Positions 11,748 to 23,412 of a DNA stretch of 64,000 bases are shown in pieces. The notes under the pieces were generated by a model. That model saw only the letters and a list, made by a program, of their open reading frames with translations. It was not told the origin of the DNA and did no database searches. The translations under genes were made by a program, and so were the position numbers. The stretch is from Trematomus loennbergii. Lineage: Eukaryota > Chordata > Actinopteri > Perciformes > Nototheniidae. Where the stretch lies: positions 310,001 through 374,000 of the forward strand of contig JAAOOA010000096.1 of assembly GCA_012861695.1 (NCBI GenBank). Reading direction: 5' to 3'. How positions within the stretch are numbered: the first letter of the stretch is position 1; each line of letters starts with the position of its first letter.

Positions 11748-12266
11748 CAGGGTTTGGGGAGTAACAAAACCACATCACCAGGATACAAAAAAAAGGTCAC
11801 TTTATTCGATTACAATTACATACAATACAATACAAGAAGTCAACAGATTACTGTTACCTTTTAAAAAGGAGTGCAGGATTACTGCGTTACAATACCTTTA
11901 AAAATAAAGATGGTTATAGGTAGACAGACTAAATGAATTGTCTTGTATGGTATATATTTTGGCTTCTTTAATTCTTCTTTATTTTTACTGTTACTACATG
12001 TGTGATATGAATTATCTTGGTTTCTTCTTTTCTAAGGTCACATTGTTACATGCACTTAAGTAAAAAACATCTTACTATTATTTTCTCTTGTTTTTATTTG
12101 CATTGCACTTGATATTGAGGTAATACAAAGTGGCATAAAGTAATCAGGATACATTACTTATATATAATATATAATATTGTGATACTCACATGAGGTTACT
12201 GATTACATTTTCTGACATGTAACTATTGTGACGGATAACATTGTTAAAGTGACCCTCCCAACCCTG
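11748..12266. mobile_element. hAT-type MITE, 519 bp
   Basis: It starts CAGGGTTTGGGGAGTAAC and ends with the imperfect complement GACCCTCCCAACCCTG. The interior is AT-rich with repeated GTTAC motifs and no coding frame, as in the fish nonautonomous hATs that have GTTAC-rich ends. I cannot see a clean 8-bp TSD. Confidence 0.65.
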
Positions 12267-13154
12267 ATTTGGTGATAAACAAAGGGGTGCTCTCTATCAC
12301 TGGTTCTCTGGATCTCCCCCAGAATAATATTCAGCTCCATCAACAGAAAGACTGCTAGACTGTCTGATTCCTTTTTTTAACTCCTGTTTCTTCACCTGTG
12401 CAAGTGACCCGCCGCAGTGACATAGTGACATCATCATCTCCTCACAACACCAGGCTTCAGGCGGGGTCTAGTACAGTGAGCCCGTCGGCCCCCAGGCTGT
12501 TGAGACACGGGGCCGGGAGTACGAAGGTAGTCCAGGAAACAATAGGAAACAAGTGTTTACCGGAGCGAGGGCACCATGTGCGGGGGGGATTAGCATAGCA
12601 TTACGGCTGCAAGACGCCTCGCCATCTGGACACACGGCACAGACAGCAGCCAATAATGAGGTTGCAGAAAAAAAGGGCAGATGAAGAGGACAAAATGTGG
12701 GAGGAATGCTTTTTTTCGTCTCAGATGGAACAGCTGAGATATATGTTCAACACATAAGGGATAAATAGATTTGCTGTTCTGAGCCTAAAAATAGGAAATG
12801 GAAGTATTAAACATATTTATGGCTTTTTTTTCTTAAATCCAGAAGACTGATGTAAGTTGGTCTAAAATGTTCGCATAGATCAAGTCATCAGTCTGAACAT
12901 CATGGCTAAACTGCCATACCTAATCATCTTAAAAACTCATTGAATTAACTTTGCTGTCAATATGGATGACATTCCAACGTTTCTGCAACCATCAGTGCAA
13001 ATATTTCTATGTGTTATAAATATCCCGAACTGAGATATTGGAATGGGGATTCTGTTGTTAAATAATCATGAACTAGAGGACAATTCCTTTTTTCCCCTGT
13101 GATGCCATGTGTGTCATAAGGCCAAGGAATACTCAAGGAATATAAAGGTCAGCA
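12267..13154. other. Intergenic sequence
   Basis: No gene recognised. A GC-richer patch at 12400-12660 has short frames on both strands without recognisable motifs. Confidence 0.45.
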
Positions 13155-13167
13155 GTGTGTGTGTGTG

Positions 13168-13254
<87 letters not shown>
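13155..13254 (+). repeat. (TG)n microsatellite
   Basis: About 100 bp of almost pure TG with one TT interruption near 13169. Reading frames of CV repeats across it are artefacts. Confidence 0.97.
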
Positions 13255-13255
<1 letters not shown>

Positions 13256-13350
13256 CAAGGCCAATGGTCTTGGCATGTCAGTGCAGTGTGTCACATGGAG
13301 ACAGTTTGGGCTGGTGATTGGTCACATCCAGCTGTGATCACATCTGGACT

Positions 13351-13351
<1 letters not shown>

Positions 13352-13409
<58 letters not shown>
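13352..13409 (+). repeat. Homopolymer of 58 G
   Basis: Uninterrupted G run of 58 bases, 97 bp downstream of the (TG)n tract. The poly-glycine frame over it is an artefact. The exact length in the molecule may differ because such runs are hard to sequence. Confidence 0.95.
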
Positions 13410-13410
<1 letters not shown>

Positions 13411-14287
13411 AGGGACAAAGTCTCAACTCAGAGGAGTTGTGGCCAGCTCTGAGGGGACTGCACTGTATCAGACACACACTTCTCACGTATATTAGAACTG
13501 TGGTCAGAGATTTGCTGACTCAGCCCCTTCTCTGATGAGTTCCTCCTGCCTGGTTGAAGACGTGTTGAGTTGTGAATCAGCTGCTTTTGTGTTTGGTTAG
13601 AACGGAAACCTGCAGAGTGTGGATGGCTCACAGAAATTGGAACAGAGCCTTGTGGTGCATTGTTTAGAGTAAACAGGGAAACACTGCACAGTCAGCAGGA
13701 GCTGTTTGAATGTAACAGTGCAGACACTCATGAAATCAGTATGGAGGGCTGCAGAGACATTTCAGGTTAGGGTTTGGGTTTTATGTCTTACCACCATGGG
13801 AGTGTGTAAGACAATGTCAATCAAAAAGAAGATGTGTGGGTTGATTGGGTCAACCTAACATGACTCGGGTCAGGATTAGCCCCTCTCTGATGTGTGTCAG
13901 TTCTTTAAGATATTCTCACGGTTACTCCCTGGATCAGCACATAAGGCAAACTGCAACTGACTCTGCTCCATGTTGCAGTGTTTGCTACTTACATAGGTTG
14001 AATTGATTTATGACATCCAACTTACAATAGTTCTAATAACAGTTGTTGCAAATGTGTAGCTAATTTGACAGAATCAGTTGTGATCGTTCAATTTCCAAAA
14101 GGACGATTTCTCAGCTTCATGTGACGGAGCAAAGGAAAGATGATTTTTAAGGGCTTTAGTCTATTTGTAATGCTGCAGGTAAACATTTTGTTTCAGGTAG
14201 CTTTTCTATGGGCTAATTTTTGATTGGGTAAAAAATGATAGACTGATTGTTATATCATTTTTTTAAATATTGTTGAATAATTTCTTA
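13410..14287. other. Intergenic sequence
   Basis: No gene or clear transposon end recognised. Confidence 0.5.
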
Positions 14288-14291
14288 TTAA

Positions 14292-16404
14292 CCTGTTAAG
14301 CCCTGAGCCTGTTTTTCAGGTCTCAGGCTCGAAAATGACATTCCCAGAACAAATGACCATATCTTCCCTTCTAAAAGGGTTAAATTAATAGTCTTTATTC
14401 TCAAAGTAATGATAAACCTGTGAGTTGGATGTAGAAAAGTCAGAATCAATATAGATGTTTTTTATTTTAAAGAAAATTCAGATTTTACATCGTAAAAAAC
14501 TGTAAATTATAGTGTCCGTCCAAAAATTATTTTTTACTTATAGTGAAAACTACCCTTGGATGATGGGTTAGTAGACTAAAAGCTTTAGGAATCCAAAGTA
14601 CAACATATAAGAAGTACCCTGTATCAAGATTGATGCAAAACAAGTGAAATTGACCTTTTTAGAGAGGTTTAGCAAAAAACCCCACTTCTGGGTCATTTGG
14701 GTGGATTTGACCTATCTCTGGCCCCCTTGCTCGATTTTGATGAATGAAATCTCTTTATAACCGCTAGAGCCAATGGAATCGAGGGAAAGTTATATACACA
14801 CCAAAACGTTAACAAATAAGGAGTGAGAGTGACGCGTTACCAAAACCGGAAGCTGCATACACTCTGGTGCTACCATTAGCAGCTAACTTTTCCGCTCCGA
14901 TTTTTACATAAAAAATGGAATTATGGATTATAAATAATTTCTTCAAAGGCACAGGTACATTATCAACCTATGGATCAACAGTTGTAGCCTTTTTTTTCGT
15001 TTTAATGCCATTGAACACGTCTTTTGATCAGATTGACAGCTACGGTGAGACGATCTGCCGTAAAAGCTCCGTAAAGGTACGTGTTGTGATGTCTGTGTTT
15101 GCTTCCCCTGTCGCAAGTTGTTGGAGCAGAACACCTCTGCTACGTGCCGTTCGTTGGATGAGGCTGGATCTCTATTAAATTAAGAAAGGAATTGAAAACA
15201 CCGGAATCAAAGTTATAACAAATTATCTGAGTTTACTTCTGGTAGGAAACCAAACACATATACAAGTTTACAGAGTACTCGAGTACTCCGGGCTTCAGGT
15301 TTGTGATGCGATGCGGATAAAGGTGTCAGGACCCGCCAACTCGTCAAACGAGAAGAAAGTGACTTCAGGTTTGTGATGCGATGCGGACACAGATATCAGG
15401 ACCTGCCAACTCACCAAACCAAAAAGCATTTTTACATACAAAAACATCAGTATTCATATCTATTTTGGGGCGGAGATGGGTCGACTCTTCCTTCCCATTT
15501 TCCTCCCAAGCGAATCAGAGTTCCGTGAGGAGGAGCTGTGTAAGCTGATCACCTCCCCCAAGTGTCCTGACTGGCTGGATTCACTTCTGGTCGGGTTCAA
15601 TAGTTCTTCACCAGAACTTGAAATTCCAAAGTTCCATAAGGTCAAAAGTCAACCCTTATCTTCGTGGGGATCTTCACTCCCATACCTTCCCATGAGAGCT
15701 CTTCACATAAACCATCCCTTTTCAGACATTTAAACTTTCTGCACCTATTTAACGATGTCTTTAACGACTTAAAAAACAACATCTTGTTCTTAGGGGTGAT
15801 AAGGAGCGGTGTAATGTTGTCTTTAACGACCTTAATGACGACATCTGTTTTTAGGGGTGAAACAGGCAAGGTGTGTGTATGACACAGAATCTCTGGGTCA
15901 GTGAGTTGTAAGAGAGAATATCCTTTCTATATATATGATTACCCAAAACCGTTGTGATTACATAAAACAGTTCAACCAATACATGTTCACTAAAATACAA
16001 TTCAAAATAATACATGTTTACTTCAATACAGTGTAGAATCATATCTTTTTACTTCAAAGTTCGGATCGCTCAGTGATGATACTATACCTAAATAATCAGT
16101 GGAGTCTCAGCTTTAATCGGCTATATTGTATGTGCAGCTACGATAAGTAATAAGGGTATTTTTATCTTGAATTGTGTGCCGCAGTGTGTTAGAATTCTTT
16201 CGCTCAGGGGTCATTTAGACGCTTCTTATGAGACTTGTGTTTTGTTTTGGTAAAAATGGTTCATATCTTCAGTTAGCTGAGATTCTTCCCGTTAATCTGG
16301 TGCTACACATTAATAGTTTCATAAATGTTAACAAGCCCTGAGACATTATCTCGAAAACAAAACGGTGGGAGGGGTCCAATGGGGGGACCGCCGTGCTTAA
16401 GAGG
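14292..16404 (+). mobile_element. TTAA-flanked element, copy 2, split by a solo LTR
   Basis: Flanked by TTAA (14288-14291 and 16405-16408). The sequence is the reverse complement of copy 1 (7410-8573), starting CCTGTTAAGCCCTGAGCC and ending GTGCTTAAGAGG. It is continuous with copy 1 except for a 938-bp insertion at 15119-16056. It keeps a short frame (14915-15118) starting MELWIINNFFKG, followed by the MPLNTSFD segment shared with copy 1, which may be the relic of a coding exon. No DDE transposase core is visible. Confidence 0.8.
15119..16056. mobile_element. Solo LTR inserted in TTAA element
   Basis: The insert begins TGTTGGAGCAGAAC and ends TTTTACTTCA (TG...CA) and is flanked by a 4-bp duplication AAGT (15115-15118 and 16057-16060). 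Copy 1 of the host element shows the undisrupted site (GTCGCAAGTTCGGATC, read on its minus strand), so the limits are firm. No internal coding region is present, as expected after LTR-LTR recombination. It holds two internal tandem duplications: a unit of about 72 bp around 15290-15420 and one of about 70 bp around 15752-15860. The superfamily (ERV or Gypsy) cannot be decided without its internal region. Confidence 0.75.
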
Positions 16405-16408
16405 TTAA

Positions 16409-18088
16409 GGAAGTGATCTTCAGGGACAAACAGCAACAGTGTCACACTTGTCTATATTTGTATTTTAAATGTTAAAGGACCGGGCAAGGTATCTTTATAC
16501 AACACTTTGTAAAATATTTTATTATAAGTTATCTTGTTTTTGTTTTCTCGCCTGTTTCTATGACTGTCAGGAAACATGAGTGATCAGTGTATTCTACACA
16601 CAGGCCTGCAGTGCAGAGCCTCCAGGCCACACAGGTACACACTGAAAATATACTAAGTATGTTTGAATTATTTGTTTTAGACAAAGCAAAAAATGAAAAA
16701 CCTACTTGTTAGGTGTAAAGATACTGATTCTTAAACATAGGTAGCGTAACCTAGTACAAAAGATCAGAATTGACATAACCTTGGCGTCTGGTGTATCATG
16801 GGACATGAACAACAGCTTCTGCCTGAAGGGTTCAGGACCTCAACCTCATCCCTACACTTACCTTTCCTCTTCATTGAAAGTGTGGTATATACAGATAATA
16901 ATGCATTTCTTTTTGTGGGTATACGTATATGAAAACAGCCTGAACATGGTACTGTATGGGTAAACACAGACACGTGTCAGGATATGTCAGCGTGACGGCT
17001 GTTGGAGACTCTCTAAAGTGAGTTGCAGCTGAAAGTCAAACTGTATCATCTCGCTCTCTTTGATCCACCACACTGTAGCTAACAGCGGTTTGATTGACAT
17101 CCGGTGAATCGTGGAGGTGGTCCTTGATGTCAATGACAACTGTCCTCTGAGGCCCTTTTGTGTGCATTTAGGTTTCTGTGCCCCCTCCCTCTGCTATTTG
17201 CAGCCATACCTCCCTGCAGGAGGGAGGGGTGCAGGCCGGCAGCAGGCCTGAGAGGCCTTTGGCATCAGGCGCAGATGGGGAGGGAAACCACTGAAGGCCC
17301 TGTGAAGAAGCTTTGGGGAGGGAGGGGGTGGGGGGGGGCTTAGATCAGACAGGCCCGAGGCAGTTGTTAAAATACTCTCCCTGGTTCTTTTAGTGGCGAT
17401 TACTGCCCCAAAACACAGCCGTCAGTTAGCAGTCAGCCTCTGTGAGATTCATACACACTGCTCCATCAATCAGCAGCGTGTTACATGTCCACCCAGAGGC
17501 AGCGCACTGACACACTCCACACAGCACACACTCTGTGATAAACATAAAGATAACCCACTAAACAGGCTCATCAGTCTCAAACTGACTCGGTAATAAGCCG
17601 CAGCACCCTCAGACGGAGCATTTGAAATTAATTTCACATCAAATCATTTGCATGCTGAGACTGACTCATTGCACACTGCTAGGATCAGTGTGTTCAGGTG
17701 TCTTTTCCACTTCACACATCCACTTTTTTTTATTATAAACTTAATCTCCCTTAATTTACAATCCAAACTGCCAAGACAAAAACCAAGATGTAATATTTTA
17801 AAATAGTCCTTTATGAGGAGATCTTTAATGTACTTTTCATATTTTTCAAGGAGATATTTGCACATCGAGCTGTTCAGGTGTCCTGAACACTGTCCCCACA
17901 CACTGCTCTGGCTCTGTTTTAATTATTGATCATACTAATGTTTAAGTCAGTCTGGAGCTTTGTTGAGAGTGTAACTTTTATAAAAGCATTTCTTTTACCT
18001 CTAATTATGTGTGTAGACTTACTGATACGTACATTGAAAAGGGTTCATTCATCTGCATAGCATAATTGTCTCAACATGTTTCAGGATA
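16409..18088. other. Intergenic sequence
   Basis: No gene recognised. Around 17170-17345 there is a GC-rich block with CTGCAGGAGGGAGGGG-type runs; its frames have no recognisable domain. Confidence 0.45.
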
Positions 18089-18208
18089 CACTGTAAAAAA
18101 TGCTACTCCAAAATCAATAACAGAATAATGAAAGCAAGGCGTTTTCGCTTGTTAAAAGGTAAACAACATGCCAATAGAACAAGTGAAAATGTGCTTGGTA
18201 AGAACTCT

Positions 18209-20662
18209 TGGTAACACTTTAAATTAAGGTACACAAATTAACCATCAACTAGTTGTTAATTACCATGCATATTAGCAGTATATTGGCTCTTTATTAGTCA
18301 TTATAAAACACTTATTAATGCCTTATTCTACATGACCATATTCTACAAGTAATAAGCCATTAGTTGAGAGTTTTTCCTCAATAACCCTCTAATTAGTGCT
18401 TATTTATTGCAAGTAAGGAAGTTATTGTACATGAGTTTTGGTCTTAATATGCTCAAAATGAGGTATTTCTATCTAAGAATAAGTTCCCTATTTTAAAGTA
18501 AAGTCTTGTTCATAAAGCTAGTAGTTTGACTCTAATTGACCTGAACAGGTTCCCTATTCTAAAGTTGCCTCCTCTTCACTTTGTAAATACATTATATCAC
18601 ACAACTACTGAAATTAACCTCAACAGTACATGAACAAAGTAGGCACATGTTGAAATATCTGTTTTATTAATGAACCACTAAAGAGAGGTTCACACACATA
18701 CCAAAACATGTCAAGTTTCTCCAAGGCTGAGAACACATAATGCAGCCTGTACTTTTTAATAAAAACAGATTTTTAACAGATGTTTTGTGATCATACTGTG
18801 ACCTGCTTGTATGTACTTACACACTAGGAGTACTGTTCTCTCTGTGTGTACTATCTCAGTGTGAACATAGATTATACAGCCAGCCAAACTCTTTTGAGAG
18901 CCAGAATGAGCAGCCATGCTCCTTTATTGACTTATTTGCAATCCACTGACATTCAAATGGAGTGAAACTATAAAAAAAGAAGTTACAAGGCACTTAATGA
19001 TCTCATACATGCAAGTGTAACATACACAGATTAACACATAGGACCGCTAAGTGTAAACAAGGTAAATATAGCTAATGCTAGTGCAATAAGCATGTATACA
19101 GGCTAGTATGGCTAACGCTAGCGTGTATGCTAACGCTAGCGTGAATGCTAACGCATTTTCTCATTGAGTTTAAACATCTCCAAATGTCATCACATAAACA
19201 CAATACATGTTACTAATCCTTAAAGTTTAAGTGTAAGACTTACACTTACAGTCATTGCTTTCTGGCGGACTTGAGTAGTAGTCTACTGCCATGCTATTCA
19301 GTTCACTTTCTCCTACTTCCTGTACCTGGTTTCCTGTCTAACCTCCAGTACAAATGTTACAAAAATATAAATGTGCAAATATGAAACATACAGGTCAATA
19401 TCACCTTGCTATTGGTAGCTGAACTGTCAATACCCCAAAACATATTCTTAGATATAAATACCTATTTTTTTGTTATTTAGACACAATTAACACTTATAGT
19501 TTCATGTCTAGTTACATAAGAATAGATCATATTTGTTAAGTGTTATTATGGGAGAATTACTATTCTTGTGGTACTACTGCCTTATTAGGCCCATATTGAG
19601 CAGACCAAAACTCATGTAGGGGTGAAGGGGGTAAATTGAGCCAGTGGGTAAATTGAACCACCCCCTGTAACCAGGCAACGCCTTATAGTTGTAATCACGT
19701 GACCAGAAATTATGCAAGCTCCTCCCATTTCTCATTGCCTGTGAAAGAGAGATGCTCATTGTGGTAGTAAGTAAACATTTGTACAAAAAAACGTTTTTTG
19801 CTTGTCAAAGTACATTTTCTAGATGTCAGCTATATTGGCTGTCATGTCAAAAAAAAAGTATCCAGGTTTAAACACATATATTGTATATGTTGATGTGTTG
19901 GCAGCGTATTAAACCATGTGAGTCATTAAGCTAAAGATGACTATTTTTTCTAAAATAGTGGCTATGGGGTAAAGTGAACCATGGGCCTTGGGGTAAGTTG
20001 AGCCAGTTTTTCAATGGAGAAATGAATGAAAGTAGGCCAAGTTGATAAGAAGAGCTCATTGTAGGCTACATTTAAAGTTGAATTTACCCTGTGTTTGATT
20101 GGTAAGATGTATGCAATTGTATCACCATTTGTATGATTACTTTTCCTTTTAACATGTTAAAAAAAAAATCAATCAATTCAATCGAAATTTATATTAAAAA
20201 TATTTGAAAAACTAAACTTGTATTTGATTTGTTGTTTATTGTTTAAAGTTACCTTTAAGATTTTTTGTAGGTATGCCCAGGTTTGAACAGTGGTTCAATT
20301 TACCCCCTGACCTGGATCAATTTACCCCTAACCCGGGGCAAGTTGAGCCACAAGACCACTTTTTTTTTAGAAGTAATATTTTCACTGCCCTTGATCAAAT
20401 ATGAATTCTTATCATTGCCATTGATAGGAGACATCCTGAATTATAGGTGTGTGCTTTCATTTTTACTATGTGTCATTTCTCCTTGCTTAGAGGACAGCAT
20501 AACTAAAAAATGGCTCAACTTACCCCACTCTCCCCTACGACAACTTCCTTACTTGCAACAAATAAGCAGTAATTAGAGGGTTATTGAGGAAAAACTCCCA
20601 ACTAATGGCTTATTACTTGTAGAATATGGTCATGTAGAATAAGGCATTAATAAGTGTTACCA
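18209..20662. mobile_element. Nested element with TGGTAACAC inverted ends
   Basis: The left end TGGTAACACTT and right end GTGTTACCA are flanked flush by AACTCT (18203-18208 and 20663-20668). The right arm (20541-20660) is the reverse complement of part of the left arm (about 18310-18430), with roughly 100 bp missing near the tip. No transposase is seen. It is interrupted by the element at 19616-20538. GCTAACGCTAGCGT units repeat in its interior near 19108-19152. Confidence 0.65.
19616..20538. mobile_element. Innermost element with TTGAGCCA-type termini
   Basis: 28-bp imperfect terminal inverted repeats begin GTAGGGG and end TTGAGCCA on both sides. The same GGGGTAARTTGAGCC motif recurs inside, in either orientation, near 19965-20006 and 20290-20352, giving at least six sites in 923 bp. 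No coding frame. The repeated motif looks like a multimerised transposase-binding site (inference). I do not know the family name, and no TSD is obvious. Confidence 0.65.
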
Positions 20663-20689
20663 AACTCTTGAAATATAATGGGAGATTTA

Positions 20690-20782
20690 GATGAATTAGA
20701 TCTTGTAATTAGCTGGCACTTATTGTAAGTCCCTTTGGATAAAAGCGTCAGCTAAATGCAATGTAATGTAATGTAATGTAAA
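20690..20782 (+). mobile_element. SINE/LINE tail fragment
   Basis: Contains GTAAGTCCCTTTGGATAAAA followed by GCGTCAGCTAAATG and a short (TGTAA)n tail. This 3' module is shared by many fish SINEs and their partner LINEs. A related copy is at 59905-59985 and an inverted one at 23355-23412. Confidence 0.65.
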
Positions 20783-21181
20783 ACTTAATTTGAACTATAA
20801 TTTACCAGGCTCAGGAGATTATGTTGTGTTCCAGAATAATCCAGAAATGCTCAAAAGTGTTCTGTTCCTGATGTCAGTTGGTGATTTTCCCAAAAAAATG
20901 TGTTTTCTAAAATCAAGTAAGATTTATATCTTGAAACAAGATGATCCATCCTTTTACAAATACCACAGCAGCTTAAAAAAACGTGTTTCATCTGAGATCC
21001 AACTTAAAATAAGATGTTTTCAAGAGTCTTTGACTTAACCAGATACTTAAGATGCATTGTCTAAAAACAAGGCCCTCTATCTCACTGCATTGTTATGTTA
21101 TGATGTCTTATATCAAGTGGAAAGACTTATTCTAACTAGGTATTAGACAAATTTACTTGGCAATATTTCGTTTTTACAGTG

Positions 21182-21655
21182 TATACCGTATATTCAATGA
21201 CGACGGGCTCTCACTGCCCCCCCCCCCCCTCACAGTGCACCCTACAGAATCAGTTCCTATGTTCCAGTGATGCAGCAACATCCACAGGCATGTCTAACTG
21301 AGGTGGGGGGGTTGTCACTTCTGACTGCATCAAGTGGATGAAGTCAAAATGACTTCCAGCTCCACCTCCATGCAGTCAGGAGGCATCTGCTGAGCTCAGG
21401 GGTCGCAGACAGGAAGTGACCTTGAGTTGACCTCAGGACCACTGTTCTATTCAGCTGTCAGTCGTACTGTGAAACATCCTGGGGGGGGGGGGCTGTCTGC
21501 CCCCTATTAACTCAGTGTAACCTTTCTATCATCTGACTGCCTTTATGAACATATAAGATATTCTTAATTGATCCCAAATTGTGAAATGTTTTGTTACAGC
21601 AGCATGTTAGAACAAGGCATTGCTAATCATATGAAAATAAAAAGAGTAGAATGCA
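21182..21655. other. Intergenic sequence
   Basis: No gene recognised; includes a run of 12 C near 21217 and a run of 12 G near 21481. Confidence 0.5.
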
Positions 21656-22316
21656 GAAATGCAGATGGCTATCCATGCCTTTATTTCATCCCGGCTTGAT
21701 TACTGTAATGCTCTGTTCTCCTGCCTCAACAAAACATCAATAAACCGGTTACAACAGGTCCAAAATGCTGCAGCCAGATTACTCACTCGGTCCAAAAAAA
21801 CATGCCACATCACTCCGATCCTTTCTGCCCTGCACTGGCTCCCTGTCCATCTCAGAACCCAATTTAAGGTCCTAGTTTTCACATATAGAGCTGTCCATGG
21901 CCAAGCCCCCGCCTACATCAATGACCTGATCCTCCCTCATAGCACAACCTGGGCCCTGAGGTCCTCTGAGCAAGGCCTCCTAAGGGTGCCCCGAACCAGG
22001 CTAAAGACCAAGGGTGACAGTGCCTTTGAGGCGGTGGCCCCAAGGCTTTGGAACAAACTCCCCAGATAATAAAAACCTCTGCCTCAATAGAGATTTTTAA
22101 GGGGCAGAGTTTGGGGCACCGGAGGAGGTGAGTTAGTAGCTGTCTTTTATTGGTGTTTTATCCTATGTTTTATCCTATGTATTACCTGCTGTTTTATGCC
22201 TTTTATTCTACATTTTATAGTTGTACTGTGAATTGTGTCCTGTACTGTAAAGCACTTTGTACATCCGTGTTGAGAAGGGTGCTATATAAATAAAGTTTTA
22301 CTTACTTACTTACTAG
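21656..22316 (+). mobile_element. L2/CR1-like LINE 3' fragment
   Basis: An open frame (21659-22069) encodes a polymerase C-terminal domain with SRLDYCNALF, LQQVQNAAARLLT, LHWLPV and a final LWNKLP, characteristic of jockey/L2/CR1 LINEs. The 3' UTR ends with AAAGCACTTTGT, then GGTGCTATATAAATAAAG and (TTAC)n, the conserved tail that such LINEs use for 3'-end recognition. The element is truncated at its 5' side well downstream of the catalytic RT motifs. It differs in sequence from the LINEs at 43744 and 46967, so at least three families share this tail layout. Confidence 0.85.
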
Positions 22317-22829
22317 AAGAAGAACATCAAATAGAAACATCTCAAAATAGAAAAATAAAACAGAACTAAAAAGTAAAATATGTAATGTATGTAATGTATA
22401 TGTAATATGTAATATAAATTGACCGTGAAGGATAAAAATCTGACTGTCTGACAAATAAACACTATGAAGGGCCACATTACAGCTAACACAATTTAAAGGA
22501 AGGATATTATTTACATGAAGTGAGTATATATACAATATATATACTGTGGACTGATTGTAGAAGATAAATGAATACAATGAGTGAAGCTGTGTGCATGAGC
22601 CCCTCCAACCCCTCGGATTATAATCCATCTCTGCCCTATAGTCTTGTTCTGTGTTAGTCCTTGTTCAACCTGAGCCCTGGCCTTAGGGACACACACCTGG
22701 CCCCTCTTCAGAAACACACACACACACACCCAATGGTTCTCAGTGAATGCATACACACCTGGTCACTCCATCTCTCCCTCCTCCCCTCCGTCTCCCTCTC
22801 CTCTTTATTTCCACCCTCATTTCCTCACC
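22317..22829. other. Intergenic sequence
   Basis: AT-rich sequence with ATGTAATGT-like repeats near 22378-22415; no gene recognised. Confidence 0.45.
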
Positions 22830-23115
22830 ATGTTAAGATGCTTATTTTCCATCTCTTGATCTGCAAGTCATCCTTAAATCTTTTAACACGGCTCTTGCCC
22901 TGCGGACTAATCGTATTCCATAAATATTTTAAAAGGGCGGAAATCTGCTGGAGGTTGCCTTATCTGGAGCCCCGACGATAATCATCTTAACCACGACCAT
23001 TATGATTTTAATTACCTGTCTTTGATTTCCTAAATCAGGAGCGTGGTTATTCCTGGCCCCGCGGAACATACCAGGTTAAAAGGGTCTCTGGGATTAGCTC
23101 CCCCTGATAATTGAG
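22830..23115. promoter_or_regulatory. Candidate conserved non-coding element
   Basis: A non-repetitive, balanced-composition block with GATTTTAATTACC, CCTTATCTGG (GATA-like) and GGGATTAGCTCC (paired-type homeodomain core). No sustained reading frame. Its texture differs from the decayed repeats around it. This is inference only. Confidence 0.25.
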
Positions 23116-23354
23116 TCCATGTCAAAACGCAGATTTATCCGTGAAGAGGTGTTCAGATTTAAAATCTCCGGATCCACTGTCTTCAGCCAATCTGCTGCTC
23201 AACAGTATCAAGGGTATGCTTTCTCTTCAAGGAGTGGTCTTTGAAACGAGATTCCAAAACCTTTTTTTCTCTGAATTATTTTACATTTTCTATCTATTTG
23301 AATGGTGAATATATACTATTGTTAAGGTAAGAAACATATTGCCAACAAGTGTAT

Positions 23355-23412
23355 CAATACATTACTTTTAATTTAACTGATGCTTTTATCCAAAGTGACT
23401 TACACTTTAACC
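23355..23412 (-). mobile_element. Inverted SINE/LINE tail fragment
   Basis: The reverse complement of this stretch gives GTCACTTTGGATAAAAGCAT, matching the 3' module at 20690 and 59905. Confidence 0.5.

Larger units (their letters stand above)
18089..21181. mobile_element. Outer inverted-repeat element with CACTGTAAAAA ends
   Basis: The left end CACTGTAAAAAATG and right end TTTTTACAGTG are inverted, and both are bordered by TA outside. The interior next to both ends has AAGAATAAGTT/TCAAGTAAGAT-type subterminal sequence common to a widespread fish nonautonomous family. The CACTG ends suggest EnSpm/CACTA, while the TA borders would fit Tc1/mariner; I cannot decide. Two further elements are nested inside, plus a SINE-like tail at 20690-20782. 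Confidence 0.55.
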
